Source: Mallotus nudiflorus
Lineage: Eukaryota; Streptophyta; Magnoliopsida; Malpighiales; Euphorbiaceae
Assembly (NCBI GenBank): GCA_947683625.1
Contig: CANTUR010000669.1
Span: 768,501-832,500 of the forward strand
Direction of reading: 5' to 3'
Length of the DNA: 64,000 nt
Position numbers and translations under genes: made by a program. The notes below the pieces were generated by a model. The model saw nothing but the letters and a program-made list of their open reading frames with translations, ran no database searches and was not told the origin of the DNA. This document shows positions 38,501 through 51,209 of the stretch, piece by piece (the stretch's first letter is position 1; every line of letters begins with the position of its first letter).

Positions 38501-40299
38501 AAATATTTTACCGGTGCGTATACGATCCTAATGAAACCCATCAGGTAGCATGTTCTACCATAGTTTATTTAAAATAAATGAAATTAAATAAAAATGAAAA
38601 TTACAATAAATAAAATAAAATAAAATAAACCAACTATAAATTAAATCATGCAACATTATTTAAAAAATACCAACTTGAATCTCATGAAATTTAAATTCAT
38701 CAGAATTTTGTGTTTAATTCGAAAACCCGACATGCAAATTAAATATTAACTTACAAGATGAATACACTCCTCTGTTTTGTCGTGTCCGACCTCAACTTGT
38801 AGACATTACTGGAGGGGCGACTAAAAGACAGAAAATAAAATGACTATTAGAAAACAGAATTTCTAAGTTCTAGAATTTCTAAGGAAGACTCGACTCAGAA
38901 TTCAAAACTTAAGATTGACCCGATATCACATTTTACGAAAAATTTACCGAAAATTCAATAGAGTCTCCTTTAAAAAACAGACATCCCTCTATCGAAGTAC
39001 AGTCAACTCTGCAAGCAAACACACTTCTAAAATTCACACAAGCTCAACATCTCGGGTTGCGACCCCGAACGATACAATTCTCAACCGAGGTTCACAATAC
39101 ACAATAAAATACATATTAAATAATAATATATTAAAATCACTAAAAATCCATAAATTCAATAATAAATCACAATATAATTTATTTAAACATCAAAATACTA
39201 AATATATATATTTTTCACAACAAATAATAAAAATCTCAAATAATTAATATAATTATATAAAAATCCAATTTTTTCAAATATTCAATATAAAATAGTCACT
39301 TTCACATTTAATTATTCAAATAGCTTAATTATATAATAAAAATAATTTAAAATCCATTTAATCACCAAAATCGTAATATATATTATTTGAATATAATTTT
39401 CAAAAAATTAGTATTAATTAGCTAAAAAATAGTAAATAATTTATAAAAATTAATTTAATACCCTATAAAATTCTAAAATCGTTCAAAACATAATATTTAA
39501 CTATATTTTAACAAAATCACACAATTAACCTGTATAACCAAAAATCACATAATATTAATAATTCCTCAAAAATTATATAAATTCACTAAAAATTATTTTA
39601 TTAATACTAAATTAATTAACATAAAATTTTTTATATCCCCCATAATTTAAATCAACTAAAATAATTTAAAATCAATAAAATCTTAGAAGAAATATACTAT
39701 ATAACCAAAAATATAGATCAACTAAAAATATATATATATATAAATCAACCCAAAAAATTTAACCTAATATTAAAAATAAATTATGGATAAATAAAAAAAT
39801 ATAATACCAATTAACCAAAAATAAAATCAAACTTGAATCATGCAAATCACTCACTGAACTAACAAAATCAACTAACCAATAACCTAGATCAACCAAGAAA
39901 CCAACCCAAAACTCTAACTAAACTAACCTATTGTCTTCACCGAAACTGGAAGCTAAGAACATAGGAAGGTGGAGTTGCCGAAGGAGGAGCTGTCATTGGA
40001 AGCTGGAGCTGTTGCTGTCTCCGATAGTTGCAGGAGGAAGAGGGGCTGGTGTCGCGCGACAGAGGACTAAAAGGAGGTGCTGCTATCTCTCGCATGAAGA
40101 AAAAGGAAGAGCAGGATGGTGGTGGCTTCGGTTCAGACACCAAGAATGAGAAGAATCAAGCTTATAGTGGTGAAGATGGCGGTGAGGATGGTCTAAGCCA
40201 GGCAAAAGGAGAAGCACAGGGAGGGGAAAGCAGAAGAAAAAAAATGGGAAGCCGGAATGTGGTTTGCATTTTTAACTCAACAATAGCTTTTGTTTACTA

Positions 40300-40333
40300 C
40301 TACTACTACTACTAATAATAATAATAATAATAC
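40300..40333. repeat. (ACT)n(AAT)n microsatellite in the LTR
   Basis: ACT units followed by AAT units; the counterpart near 50510-50548 is also expanded. Confidence 0.85.
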
Positions 40334-40652
40334 CCAAAAATTACTTAACCACATGTTTAAATAAATAATCAACTATCCCATAAATATATGTATATATATA
40401 TAATACACATACACACACATAACTTTAAATAAATACACATAACACTATATAATATAAAATACATTTAAGTTAAAGTTCTATAAAATTCAAATAATAATAT
40501 AGTACATAATAAAGTCCCAAAATAAATTTGATAATTAGATATAACAATTCAATAAAATAAAATAATAATAATATAATATAAAAGTAATTAATAACACTGT
40601 AAATCTTGATATTTATTTATATAAATTAATTTAAAAAATTCAAGTTATTACA

Positions 40653-40664
40653 GTCTTCCCCCCT
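40653..40664 (-). other. Polypurine tract of the second Ty3/gypsy element
   Basis: Plus-strand GTCTTCCCCCCT adjoins the LTR end, matching the first element's tract. Confidence 0.82.
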
Positions 40665-43600
40665 TATAGAAATTCATCATCGCATTTGAAAGAAAACAAG
40701 GAAAAACAAGGTTTATTAATGAAAAAATGCGGATAAGCGGCTTGCATCTCGGATTCTGTCTCCCATGTACAGTCTTCTACTGTATGGTTATTCCACAGTA
40801 CTTTTACCATCGGAAGTCCCCTAGAGCGAAGCTGACAATCCACAATCGCCATTGGATACTCCTCATAAGATAGATCTTCGCTGAGCTCCACTGCTTGAGG
40901 CTGAAGTACGTGAGAAGGATCAGAAATATATTTTCTCAGCATAGACACATCGAAAACTGGGTGGATTTGAGATAATTTAAGTGCTAACACCAGTCTATAG
41001 GCCACTTCTCCAACTCGTGACTGTATCCTGAAAGGTCCAATGTATCTAGGAGCCAACTTACCTTTCTTATAGAACCTCATAACTCCTTTCATTGGAGATA
41101 CCTTCAGAAAAACCATATCTCCAACTAGAAAGGAAACATCTTTCCTTCTAGGATCAATATAACTCTTTTGTCTATTGAAAGTTGTCCTCAACCTCTGCTG
41201 AATAATAGGGACCTTCTCAAAAGTAATTTGTACCAACTCTAGACTTGTCAGCTGTCTCTCATCAATTTCCCAACACAAAGGTAATATGCACTTCCTACCA
41301 TACAACAATTCATACAAAGCCATTTCAATAGTTGCATAATAACTATTATTATATGCAAATTCAATCAGTGGTAAGTGGTTATCCTATTGACCTTCAAAAT
41401 CCATCACACACATTCTGAGCATGTCCTCTAAAGTTTGAATGGTCCTCTCAGACTAATTATCAATTTGAGGATGAAATATTATAATTAAGTCTGACCTCGT
41501 ACTTAAGGCTTTATATAACTCTTGCCAGAAGATTAATGTAAAAGTGGCTCCTCTATCAGATATTATGCTCACTAGAACTCCATGAAGATAAACAAGTCTA
41601 CTAACATACAACCGTGCCAACCTATCAGTGGAGTATATCTTTTTTATCGGCAGAAAGTGAGCTGACTTGGTTAACTTGTCAACTATCACCTAAATTGCAT
41701 CAAATCCACTTGTCTTCTGAGGTAAACCAGTCATAAAATCTATGACAATCATATTCCACTTCCACTCTGGGATAGGCATGGGCTAGAATAATCTTGAGGG
41801 CCTCTGATGCTCTAACTTCACCTACTGACATATGAGACACCCGAATACAAATTCTGCAACATCCTTTTTCATTGTATCTTTTAAATTATGATACATTTTG
41901 GTAGAATCTGGATGAATACTGTAAGTAGAAAAATATGCCTCTTCCAAGATCTCTTTCCTCAGATCATCAACATCTGGCACATATAATCAAGTACCTAAGT
42001 GTAAAACACCCTCACTGTCAATCACAAACTCTTTGGATTGACCCCGTTGGACTTCAAACATGATTCTCTATAACTATGGGTCCCTTCTTTGAGCTACTTT
42101 AACTCTGTCCAAGTACACTAATCGTACTCTGAACTGAGCTAAAAGACATTTTTTAGTCACTTTCCATTGTAAACCCTGATCAATCAGCTCATGCAACTCC
42201 TAAATAATCGACCTCTTCTCAATACTGATATGGGCAAGACTGCCTGCTGATTTTCTACTCAACGCATCTGCTACTTCGCTCGCCTTACCTGGATGGTACA
42301 AAATCAAACAATCGTAGTCCTTCAGAAGTTCTATTTATCTTTTTTGCCTTAAGTTCAAATCCCTTTGCTCGAAGATATACTTCAAGCTCTTGTTGTCAGT
42401 GTATATTTCACAAGTGACACCATACAGGTAATGCCTCCAAATCTTCATTGCAAATACAACTACTACTATCTTTAGATCATGAGTGGGATAATTCTGCTCA
42501 TGCTTCTTCAATTGCCTTAAAGCATAAGCAACCACTCTACCATTTTGCATTAGCACACAGCCTAAACCTACTAAAAAATCATTATAATACACCGTGTATC
42601 CATCATCACCAGAAGGCAAGGTCAGCACTAGAGTTGAAGTCAATAAATCCTTAAACAACTAAAAATGCTCCTCACATCTATCAATCCACACAAACTTAAC
42701 ATTATTCTGGGTTAGTATAGTCAAAGGCACAATAATCTTAGAGAAATTGTTCATAAATCTCCTGTAATAGCCCGCTAAACCTAGAAAACTTCTCACTTTT
42801 ATGACCGTTGTGGGTCTTAGCCACTCAGTGATTGCCTCTATCTTCTTAGGATCTACCTGAATGCCATCCTTAGATACCATATGGCCTTAGAATTCCACTT
42901 GGTCTATCCAGAATTTATACTTTGAAAACTTGGCATACAACTAGTGCTCTTTCAAAGTCTGCAGCACCAATCTCAAATGCATCACATGCTTTGCCTTATT
43001 CTTGGAATATACCAGAATGTCATCAATAAACATAATCATAAATCGGTCCAAGAATGGTCTAAACACCCTATTCATTAAGTCTATAAAGGCTGATAGGGCG
43101 TTAGTCAACCCAAAGGACATCACAAGGAATTTATAGTGGCCATACTTAGTCCGAAATGTTGACTTAGGTACATGCTCACTCCTAATCCTCAGTTAATGAT
43201 ACCTAGATCTCAAGTCAATCTCAGAGAAATACCGAGCTCCTTGCAACTGATAAAAAAAGTCATCAATCCTAAGGAGTGGATACTTGTTCTTGATGGTAAC
43301 CTTATTTAATTATCTGTAGTCAATACGGAGTTGAAGACTACCATATTTCTTCTTCACAAAAAGAACTGAAGCACCCCAAGGAGATGTGCTAGGTTGAATA
43401 AACCCCTTATCCAATAATTCTTGCAATTGCTCTTTTAACTCCTTCAGCTCTATACGTGCTCCTATAAGGTGGCATACAGATAGGATCTGTAATGGGCACA
43501 ATATCAATACAGAATTCTATCTCTCTATCTGGTGACAATCCAGGTAACTCCTCTAGAAAAATATCTGAGAATTCACTTACCACTAGTACCCTTTTCGCTA

Positions 43601-44100
43601 ATCCCATTTCTACTTGAACATCTTTTACTATAACTAGATAGCCTTAACACCCTCTACTAATCATCTTTCTAGCTGTAATAACAAAAATAAGGTTACGAGG
43701 TATGAGACTCTCATTACCTTTGAATCTGAATTTCTCTTCACCTGAAATTCTAAAAATTACTTCTTTTATTCAACAGTCCATAAAAGCACAATATTGGGAT
43801 AACCAATCCATTCCCATAATCACATCAAACTCAATCACATTCAGAAGGACCAAGTCTGCCAATAACTCTTTACCTTTAACTAACAGAGGATAAAATGGAA
43901 AGAAGACGTCCATTTCTAACTCATCACTAAGCGGAGTTAAAATAGACAAAGGAAACCTTATTTTAAAAGGAAGACAAGATACTTTTAAAGCAAAAAAAAG
44001 AGACACAAAAGAATATATAGCACCAAATTAAATAAAACTCTAGCCTCAGAACAATAAACTGGAATAATACCTGCTACCATTGCATTGGATGTCTGCACAT
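40664..44100 (-). pseudogene. pol remnant of the second Ty3/gypsy element
   Basis: Protease-distal block at 43770-44006 (IEFDVIMGMDWLSQY). RT blocks at 43310-43607 and 42941-43123, with SFGLTNA and FIDDILVYS retained. RNase H at 42335-42880 (VYYNDFLVGLG, IYTDNKSLKYIFE). Integrase core fragment at 41453-41689 (MIVDKLTKSAHFLP, IISDRGATFT). Integrase tail with chromodomain-like end at 40664-41323 (MALYELLYGRKC, HPVFDVSMLRKY, VKVLWNNHTVEDCTWE). The RNase H VYCDAS motif reads VYYNDF, so catalytic Asp is changed. Blocks are separated by stops and frameshifts; the tail block is the longest still open. Confidence 0.87.
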
Positions 44101-45483
44101 CTTGAAGAGTCAAAGTAAAGACCCTAGCCTATCCACGTCCTAACTGCTACGAGGTGAAAAGTTGAGGATATCCTCTGCCTCGATCCTATTGGCTGCTGAG
44201 GGTACATAGGTGCCTGATACTACTGAGGCACCTGCTGCAAAGGTTAGAAAATAGAAGGTGAAAATCCTTGAGCAAAGGATAACTGGAATCCATAGTTCAG
44301 ACAGGCTCTAGCAAAGTGTCAAAATGACTACATCTGAAATATGCTCTTAGCATTAAGTGACAAGGACCTTGATGCACTCGCCCATACATGGCACACACAC
44401 TAGCTCCAGACCCAGAACTGCCATATCCAGAGCTTTTTCCACTGCTGCTACTGGCACTACCACTAAATCTAACAACCCTACTACTCCTACGATCCTAAGC
44501 AAAATGGTGCCTACCAATTAGATGTGCTCTGAATTGTCTGCTCTGCTAAAAAGGACTGCTGAATGAGCACTCGTGCTACCTATCTGAAACACTGGCTATT
44601 GTACCCTCTGAACATGTCTAACAATGCCACTATCATACGGGTCAGGTATGGTGCCGTGTCAGATATGTCTCCACTTTAGCTGTCTCACCTCCTCCATAAT
44701 ACTCTCCAAACTATGATCCTTTGGTCAAATACTAATATAATTTTGGCTTAACCCAGTCACATATAGCTCAACTGCTCTGGCAACATCCTACCTCATATCC
44801 TTAGCATACCTCATCAATCTGTAGAACACCTGAGTATAGTCCTTGACTGATCGATCTCTCCTATCAATATTAAGCAGTTGCCATCTGTAGTTCTCTCTCA
44901 TAGATGAAGGATAAAAGATTCTTATAAACTTCTCTTTAAAACCCAACCAAGTCATTATTGTCATGAAGGGCTAGATGGACTGCATAAACCAGACTTGAGT
45001 TGCCGCTGATATTAATAACTTCACTTATAGACGACGGGGTTTAGCACGCGTCCAAGATTTTAGCAATCGCGACACTGTTTAGGCTCAGGGCCTTAGAGAA
45101 CACACTAACCACTGTCATAAAAACATGGCATGGAGATAAAGAGTCGCCACCCAGGGTAATAACTGAGACAATTTGATTGGTGGTACTTGATTCTCTAAAA
45201 AAAAATTAGCACCACAACCAGGAGATTCTAAATACGGAATACTAACTTCTCTTAGTCTCGTTTTCATTTAGAATAATTTTATAAATAATTATTTCATCCT
45301 CTAATTACATGCAATTTTATTAAACCCTAATTAACATCCATTTATCCAAAAAGGCAACAAGTCAATAAAATTACAAGAAAAAATGCACTCAAGATCACAT
45401 TGTCCCTAAGTCTAAACTATGTTAATTTTATTTAAATAAGTTAGCTAAATCTATATTTTATTTACAGGTGAAATAGAATAAAA

Positions 45484-45815
45484 GTGGGCCTACATTTTAT
45501 TAATTAATGAGCCTAAATCTATATTTTTTAGTCTTTATAAGATATGGGCTTAAGTTTATTCAATTTTAAAGAAGAAATTAAATTAGTGGGCCTAAGTCTA
45601 ACTTGGTTTTATTCTAAATGAAATGTGGGCCTAGATTTATTTATTTTAAAAGAAATGCAATTAAATGGGCTAAGCTAAGTCTAGACAATTTTAATTAACT
45701 AAGCGGGCCTAAAATCTAATTAACCTAATGGGCCTAAGTTGATTTTAATTATTTAAAGTCTTAAACCATTTTTAAACCTATTTATTTAATGGGTTAGACC
45801 TAAACGTGGGCTTGG
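45484..45815. repeat. Array of GGGCC(T)AA-type motifs in the nested solo LTR
   Basis: About nine copies of TGGGCC or TGGGCT followed by TAA or TAG, spaced some 30-60 bp apart. TGGGCC/T is the plant site-II element bound by TCP factors in many promoters. Whether it acts here is unknown. Confidence 0.6.
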
Positions 45816-46859
45816 AGCCCAAAAACATAAAAAAAAAACATAAAAAAATAAGCCCAAAATAAATAAAACACAAAAAAAGATCAAACAAACATTACAGTGA
45901 TTTTCTAAAAAAAACCTAATTTAATTACATACAAACCCTAATTTAAGCTACTACCACCATTGATTTTAATTGATTTTTTTACCCAATTGAACCTAATTAC
46001 TAATCAATTTAAAAATACAGAAAATGAAAATTTACTATTCCCACTACTGGGGCTATTACAAACTACGTACAAAATTAAAATTATACACCCAAAAATTAAA
46101 ATAACTATACAGAAAACCAAAAATGGCAAAAAAATAATAAATAAAAAAAATCCTAAGAAAATAATACAAGTTAATCCATGGCATTCCATGAACCTTTTGT
46201 TCAATTCAAATATAGGCAGTATCCTCCTCAATCCACATGCGCACATCAAAACAGAAAAAAAAACAAGTAATCAAATTAGTAATGAAATTAAACAATCAAA
46301 AAGAATAATAGAATAAAAGAAAAATCACAAAAAGAAAACAATAGAAAAGAGTGAAAATGAAATAGAAAAATATCACTGGAGATTTAGATGTTGTGCAGAT
46401 GCTATTTTTTGGCCCCTCAAATTAGGATTTTCACAGTTGAAATTAAATTGTTTGTTGACTCTGGACTCGGACTTGATTGCGTTTAAGGACACTGGTAGTA
46501 TTTTTAGGGTTTCTGCATTTTTTTTATGTAAAAGCTCTCCAGAAAGAAAAATCCTTTTGAAAACTAGAAGAAAAAAGTTCCCCCCAGCCAAACCTCTCTA
46601 AAAAATCCTCTAAAACTCTGCTTTTAAATGCAGAGTCTGCGTGTAGTGAACTTCCTCTAAAGGAGGAACGGACTGATGATCAGATAACATTTGTTTTGAT
46701 TTCAAAAAAAAGCCTTCTGCATTTTAAAAAAAACTTTATTAGATAATCAAGGATAAAATTTGAATTTTTAACCAATTAAAACATTGAAAAATTTGATAAA
46801 AATAAGGAAAAAAATGCGAAAAAATAAAAAAATGGAATTATTGCACATCGGTACTATGC

Positions 46860-46895
46860 AATGCCGATCGGCATTATGTAATGCCAATCGGCATT
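46860..46895. repeat. Perfect 16-bp palindrome plus a near copy
   Basis: AATGCCGATCGGCATT (46860-46875) is self-complementary, and AATGCCAATCGGCATT (46880-46895) differs by one base. Inside the nested solo LTR. Confidence 0.85.
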
Positions 46896-47713
46896 ACACC
46901 AATGACGATCTAATTTTTTTTTTACTTTTAATTACCAAAAGACCCCTGAAAAAATAATTTTTTTTTGCAATCAAATCCTAAAAATGTTGCAATTTAGTCC
47001 TTAAAGTCCATAAAATCAACAACCAAGTTCAATTTTTAAATAAATTTTGTCATAGCGGCTTACGTCGAAATTGTGCACAATTGCATTCCGAAATTGGGTG
47101 CTTACACTACTATTATAATCCTCTGATAATCAGAATACCCAGATCTGGTCATGGACTCAATAGTGTTAATGAAATCCAATGCGTCTCCAGTACTATTAAA
47201 ATAAACTCTTCCCACTCTAAAGTATAACAATGCAACATTTGCATCAAACATCCCCTGAGTCTGTCTCTGAAGCATCTGCTGCACTATGGGCATCGCCTAA
47301 TTAAGATCTGCCAAGCCCTAATTAATAAAAGCCATACCAGCTGCAAAAGCTGCAGGATCCTCAATTGGAATCTGAGGCTCTACCTGAGGCTGATCCTGCC
47401 TCTGAGCTGTTGCTACTCTAGCTCTGCCCTTACCTCTACCTCTACTCCTGCCTCTAAATCGAGGGACAGAAGGAAGAATCTCATCCTGAAATAACTGTTC
47501 ACTATCATCATGCTCCGCATCAGCAGTAGGGGCATTTTGAGCATGCTTTATTATGAAAAGATAAGAAAACCCAATTTTAAAATAAAATAAGAACACGTAC
47601 ATAAATGCAGAATCCTAAGAATAAGAGATCAACAAGTGACAGTTAATAACCTAAGTACTGCAGTAACATGAAAAAAGATAGACATTAGTCAAAAGCATGA
47701 AAAACGAACCTAA

Positions 47714-47725
47714 GCTTTGATACCA
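47714..47725 (-). other. Primer-binding site of the second Ty3/gypsy element
   Basis: On the element strand TGGTATCAAAGC, an iMet-type primer site with one change from the first element (G to A). Confidence 0.87.
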
Positions 47726-47729
47726 ACTT

Positions 47730-50700
47730 TGTCACAACCCGAACCCAAGGGCACATGATCAGCACTAGGGAATGGGAAAACTTAAAGCTATCGAAACCCG
47801 TAGTAAGCCTTAAAAGAAAAATACGAAACATTTAAACTTAAAACCTTATAATAAAATAATTTAATCATGATGCACATTATCAAACTGATTTTTTTTTTCA
47901 ATTTAAACAAACCATGTCATTGCCATGTATAAATAAACATCATCAGTTATACAAAATAATATCTCAATACATAAATCTCAATTCATAATATCCAAAATAA
48001 AATATGCAATTATACAATTTCTCTACTGTGGTCCACGAATACTAATATAAACACAACTATATAGACCTACATAAGATAGTGAAGAAGCTACACGGCATAG
48101 AGAAGTAGGCCTAATAGAAGACTCCCAAACTCCTGAAAAAAATAAATTGAGGGGAGTCATTGAGTAAGCTAATAAAAGAAATGAATGCGGTTTGAAAATC
48201 TCCTTTAAAATAGGTTTTTATGAAAATATAATATATTTATAATTTTTAACATTTTCAAAAGGAAGGAAATAAATTTCTAAATAATTTTAAAAAATTAAAG
48301 TATATAAAAAAATAATAACTAGGTAGAACCCGAGTTCTCAATTTTAACAGTCATTTGGCTCACTTATATCCAAGATTACCGAATCCCAAGAGCCAAGCAT
48401 CACCAGGATGCACAATCATAGTCATGTCACTTATTCCAATATCAATGGCGTTGTCCAAGAGCAAAGCGTCACCAGATCATCGGCTCCAATGATTTAATAA
48501 ATAAAATTCAACTTTACTGACGGTGTCCGAGAGAAAAGTATCACCAGACCTTCGGCCCTAGTATTTAATCAATATAATCAAATGTCAAATTACTAGCAGT
48601 GTCCGAGAGTAAAACATCACCAGACCTTTGGCCCCAGTGATATAATTAATATAATCCAATATCATATTACTGGCGGTGTCCGAGAGCAAAGCATCACCAG
48701 ATCTTAGCCCCAGTAATATAATTAAAATAATCAAATATTTTACTGGTACACATATGGTCCTGATGAAACCTATCAGGTAGCCTATTCTACCGTAATTTAT
48801 TTAAAATAAATTAAATTAAATTAAACAATGAAAATTACAATAAATAAAATAAAATAAAATAAACCAACTATAAATTAAATTATGCAACATTATTTAAAGA
48901 ATACCGACTTGAATCTCATGAAATTTAAATTCATCAGAATTTTATGTTTAATTCAAAAATCCGATATGCAAATCAAATATTAACTTATAAGATAAAGGCG
49001 CTCCTATATTACGTCGTGTTTGACCTCGACTGGTAGACACGACTGGAGGGACAACTAAAAGACAGAAAATAAAATGACTATCAAAAAATAAAAACCCTAA
49101 CTTCTAGAATTTCTAAGGAAGACTCGATTCAGAATTCAAAACTTAGGATTGACCCAATGTCATGTTTTACGAGGAATCTACCAAAAATTTGATAGAGTCT
49201 CCTCTGTAAAACGGACATCCCTCTACTGAAGTAGAGTCAACCCTGTAAGTAAACACACTTCTAAACTTCACACAAGCTCAACACCTTGGGTTGGGACCCC
49301 AAACTATACAATTCCTAACCAAGGTTCACAATACACAATAAAATACATATTAAATAATATATATTAAAATCACTAAAAATCCATAAATTCAATAATAAAT
49401 CACAATATAATTTATTTAAACTTCAAAATACTAAATATAAATATTTTTCATAACAAATAATAAAAATCTCAAATAATTAATATAACTATATAAAAATCCA
49501 AAATTTCCAAATATTCAATATAAAATAGTCACTTTCACATTTAATTATTCAAATAGTTTAATTATATAATAAAAGTAATTTAAAATCCATTTAATCCCCA
49601 AAATTGTAATAATATATTATTTGAATATAATTTTTGAAAAATTAGCATTAATTAGCTAAAAAATAGTAAATAATTTATAAAAATTAGTTTAATACCCTAT
49701 AAAATTCTAAAATCATTCAAAACATAATATTTAACTATATTTTAACAAAATCACACAATTAACCTATATAACCAAAAATCACATAATATTAATAATTCCT
49801 CAAAAATTATATAAATTCATTAAAAATTATTTTATTAATACTAAATTAACATTAATTGTTTTTTATATCCCCGTAATTAAAATCAACTAAAATAATTTAA
49901 AATCAATAGAATCTTAGAAGAAATATACTATATAACCCAAAATATAGATCAACTAAATATATATATATATATATACAAATCAACCCAAAAAATTTAACCT
50001 AATATTAAAAATATATTTTGGATAAATAAACAAATATAATACCAATTAACCAAAAATTAAATCAAACTTAAATCATGCAAATCACTCAACTAACAAAATC
50101 AACTAACCAACAACCTAGATCAACCAAGAAACCAACCCAAAAATTCTAACTAAACTAACCTATTGTCTTCAACGAAACTGGAAGCCAAGAATAGAGGAAG
50201 GTGGAGCTGCCGAAGGAGGAACTGTTGCTGTCTCCGGTGGTTGCAAGAGGCGGAGGGGTTGGTGTCGTGCGATAAAGGACTGGAAAGAGGTGTTGCTATC
50301 TCTCGCATGAAGAAGAAGGAAGAGCAAGATGGTGGTGGCTTCGGTTCAGACAACAAGAAGGAGAAGAAGCAAGCTGATGGTGGCGAAGATGGCGATGAGG
50401 ATAATCTGAGCCAGGCGAAAGGAGAAGCATAGGGAGGGGAAAGCAGAGGAAAAAAAATGGAAAGAAGAAATGTGGTATGCATTTTTAACTCAACACTAGC
50501 TTTTATCTAATAATAATAATAATAATAATGATACTAATAATAATAATACCCAAAAATTACTCAACCACACACTTAAATAAATAATCAACTATCCCATAAA
50601 TATATATATATATAATACACATACACTCACATAACTTTAAATAAATACACATAACACTATATGATATAAAATACATTTAAGTTAAAGTTCTATAAAATTT

Positions 50701-50872
50701 AAATAATAATATAGTACATACTAGAGTTCCAAAATAAATTTTTAAATTTGATAATTAGATATAATAATTTAATAAAATAAAATAATAATAATATAAAATA
50801 AAAGTAATTAATAACACTACAAATTTTGATATTTATTTATATAAATTAATTTTAAAAAATCAGTTTACTACA
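47730..50872 (-). repeat. LTR of the second Ty3/gypsy element (5' LTR by orientation)
   Basis: 3143 bp, from TGTCACAACCCGAACC to TTACTACA. It contains the tandem array at 48365-48725 and the GC-rich block at 50160-50440. Confidence 0.86.
48365..48725. repeat. Tandem repeats of about 80 bp in the second LTR
   Basis: Same unit as 38137-38500, again four to five copies, so the array existed before the element inserted. Confidence 0.87.
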
Positions 50873-51209
50873 TCTACAATGCTTTTGTCTCTAGTGATAT
50901 TATTTTAATGACTTTTATTTTACTTTTTCTAACGTTAACAGCCAAGCCAAATGATTCTGCTCCAAAAACTTCCCTTCATTGGTGTTATGGCTGAAAAATA
51001 CCTTCCACTTTTTTGAATAATTTTTAAAACAACTTTATTATTTATAAGTACTTCAATTTCCAATAAATTATTTCTGCATTAGATTTATTTTTAATCTTTA
51101 ATTTTATACTTTTTATTTTTTTATAATAAATTTACATTTATACAGTTTGCTTTTTGTTATTCATAGTGAAGTACGGGTAGCTTTACTAGTTAAACTTACT
51201 AGTTAAAAG
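50873..51209. other. Short intergenic stretch with a Helitron-like 3' end
   Basis: No coding region. GTGAAGTACGGGTAGCTTTACTAGT (positions 51166-51190) can form a 7-bp stem with one G-T pair and ends in CTAG|T, as plant Helitrons do. The element would be very small and non-autonomous; its 5' end is not certain. Confidence 0.3.

Larger units (their letters stand above)
37465..40652 (-). repeat. LTR of the second Ty3/gypsy element (3' LTR by orientation)
   Basis: 3188 bp, alignable along its length with 47730-50872. It contains the roughly 80-bp tandem units at 38137-38500 and the GC-rich block at 39935-40250. Confidence 0.88.
45026..47106 (-). mobile_element. Solo LTR of an unrelated LTR retrotransposon, nested in gag
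   Basis: About 2.08 kb. On the minus strand it starts TGTAAGCACCCAATTTCGG and ends CCGTCGTCTATA, so the last CA appears mutated to TA. It contains AAAGAGTCGCCACC, a block I associate with LTRs of plant Ty3/gypsy elements such as Ogre/Tat relatives; family assignment is tentative. Alignment of the flanks with the first element's gag shows that gag sequence is continuous across it. The flanking 5-mers TCACT and CTACT are only a partial match. No coding domain is inside. Confidence 0.72.
44100..47612 (-). pseudogene. gag remnant of the second Ty3/gypsy element, split by a solo LTR
   Basis: The N-terminal part (47102-47602) encodes an Arg/Gly-rich segment (RFRGRSRGRGKGRARV) and VALLYFRVGRVYF, then breaks at SGYSDYQRIIIV where the solo LTR is inserted. 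The reading resumes below 45025 with MTIMTWLGFKEKF, which aligns with MTMTWAQFRERF of the first element. The zinc-knuckle region near 44320-44360 is degraded. Several frameshifts are present. Confidence 0.8.
37465..50872 (-). mobile_element. Second Ty3/gypsy element, older, gag split by a solo LTR
   Basis: 13.4 kb on the minus strand. LTRs at 37465-40652 and 47730-50872 start TGTCACAA and end TACA. Internal order is the same as in the first element, and the proteins are clearly related, so it belongs to the same Tekay/Del-like group but a different subfamily. A 2.1-kb solo LTR sits in gag (45026-47106). The flanks TTTAT (37460-37464) and TCTAC (50873-50877) match at only three of five bases, so the target duplication is decayed or the right edge is altered. 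Very many stops and frameshifts show that it is older than the first element. Confidence 0.88.
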
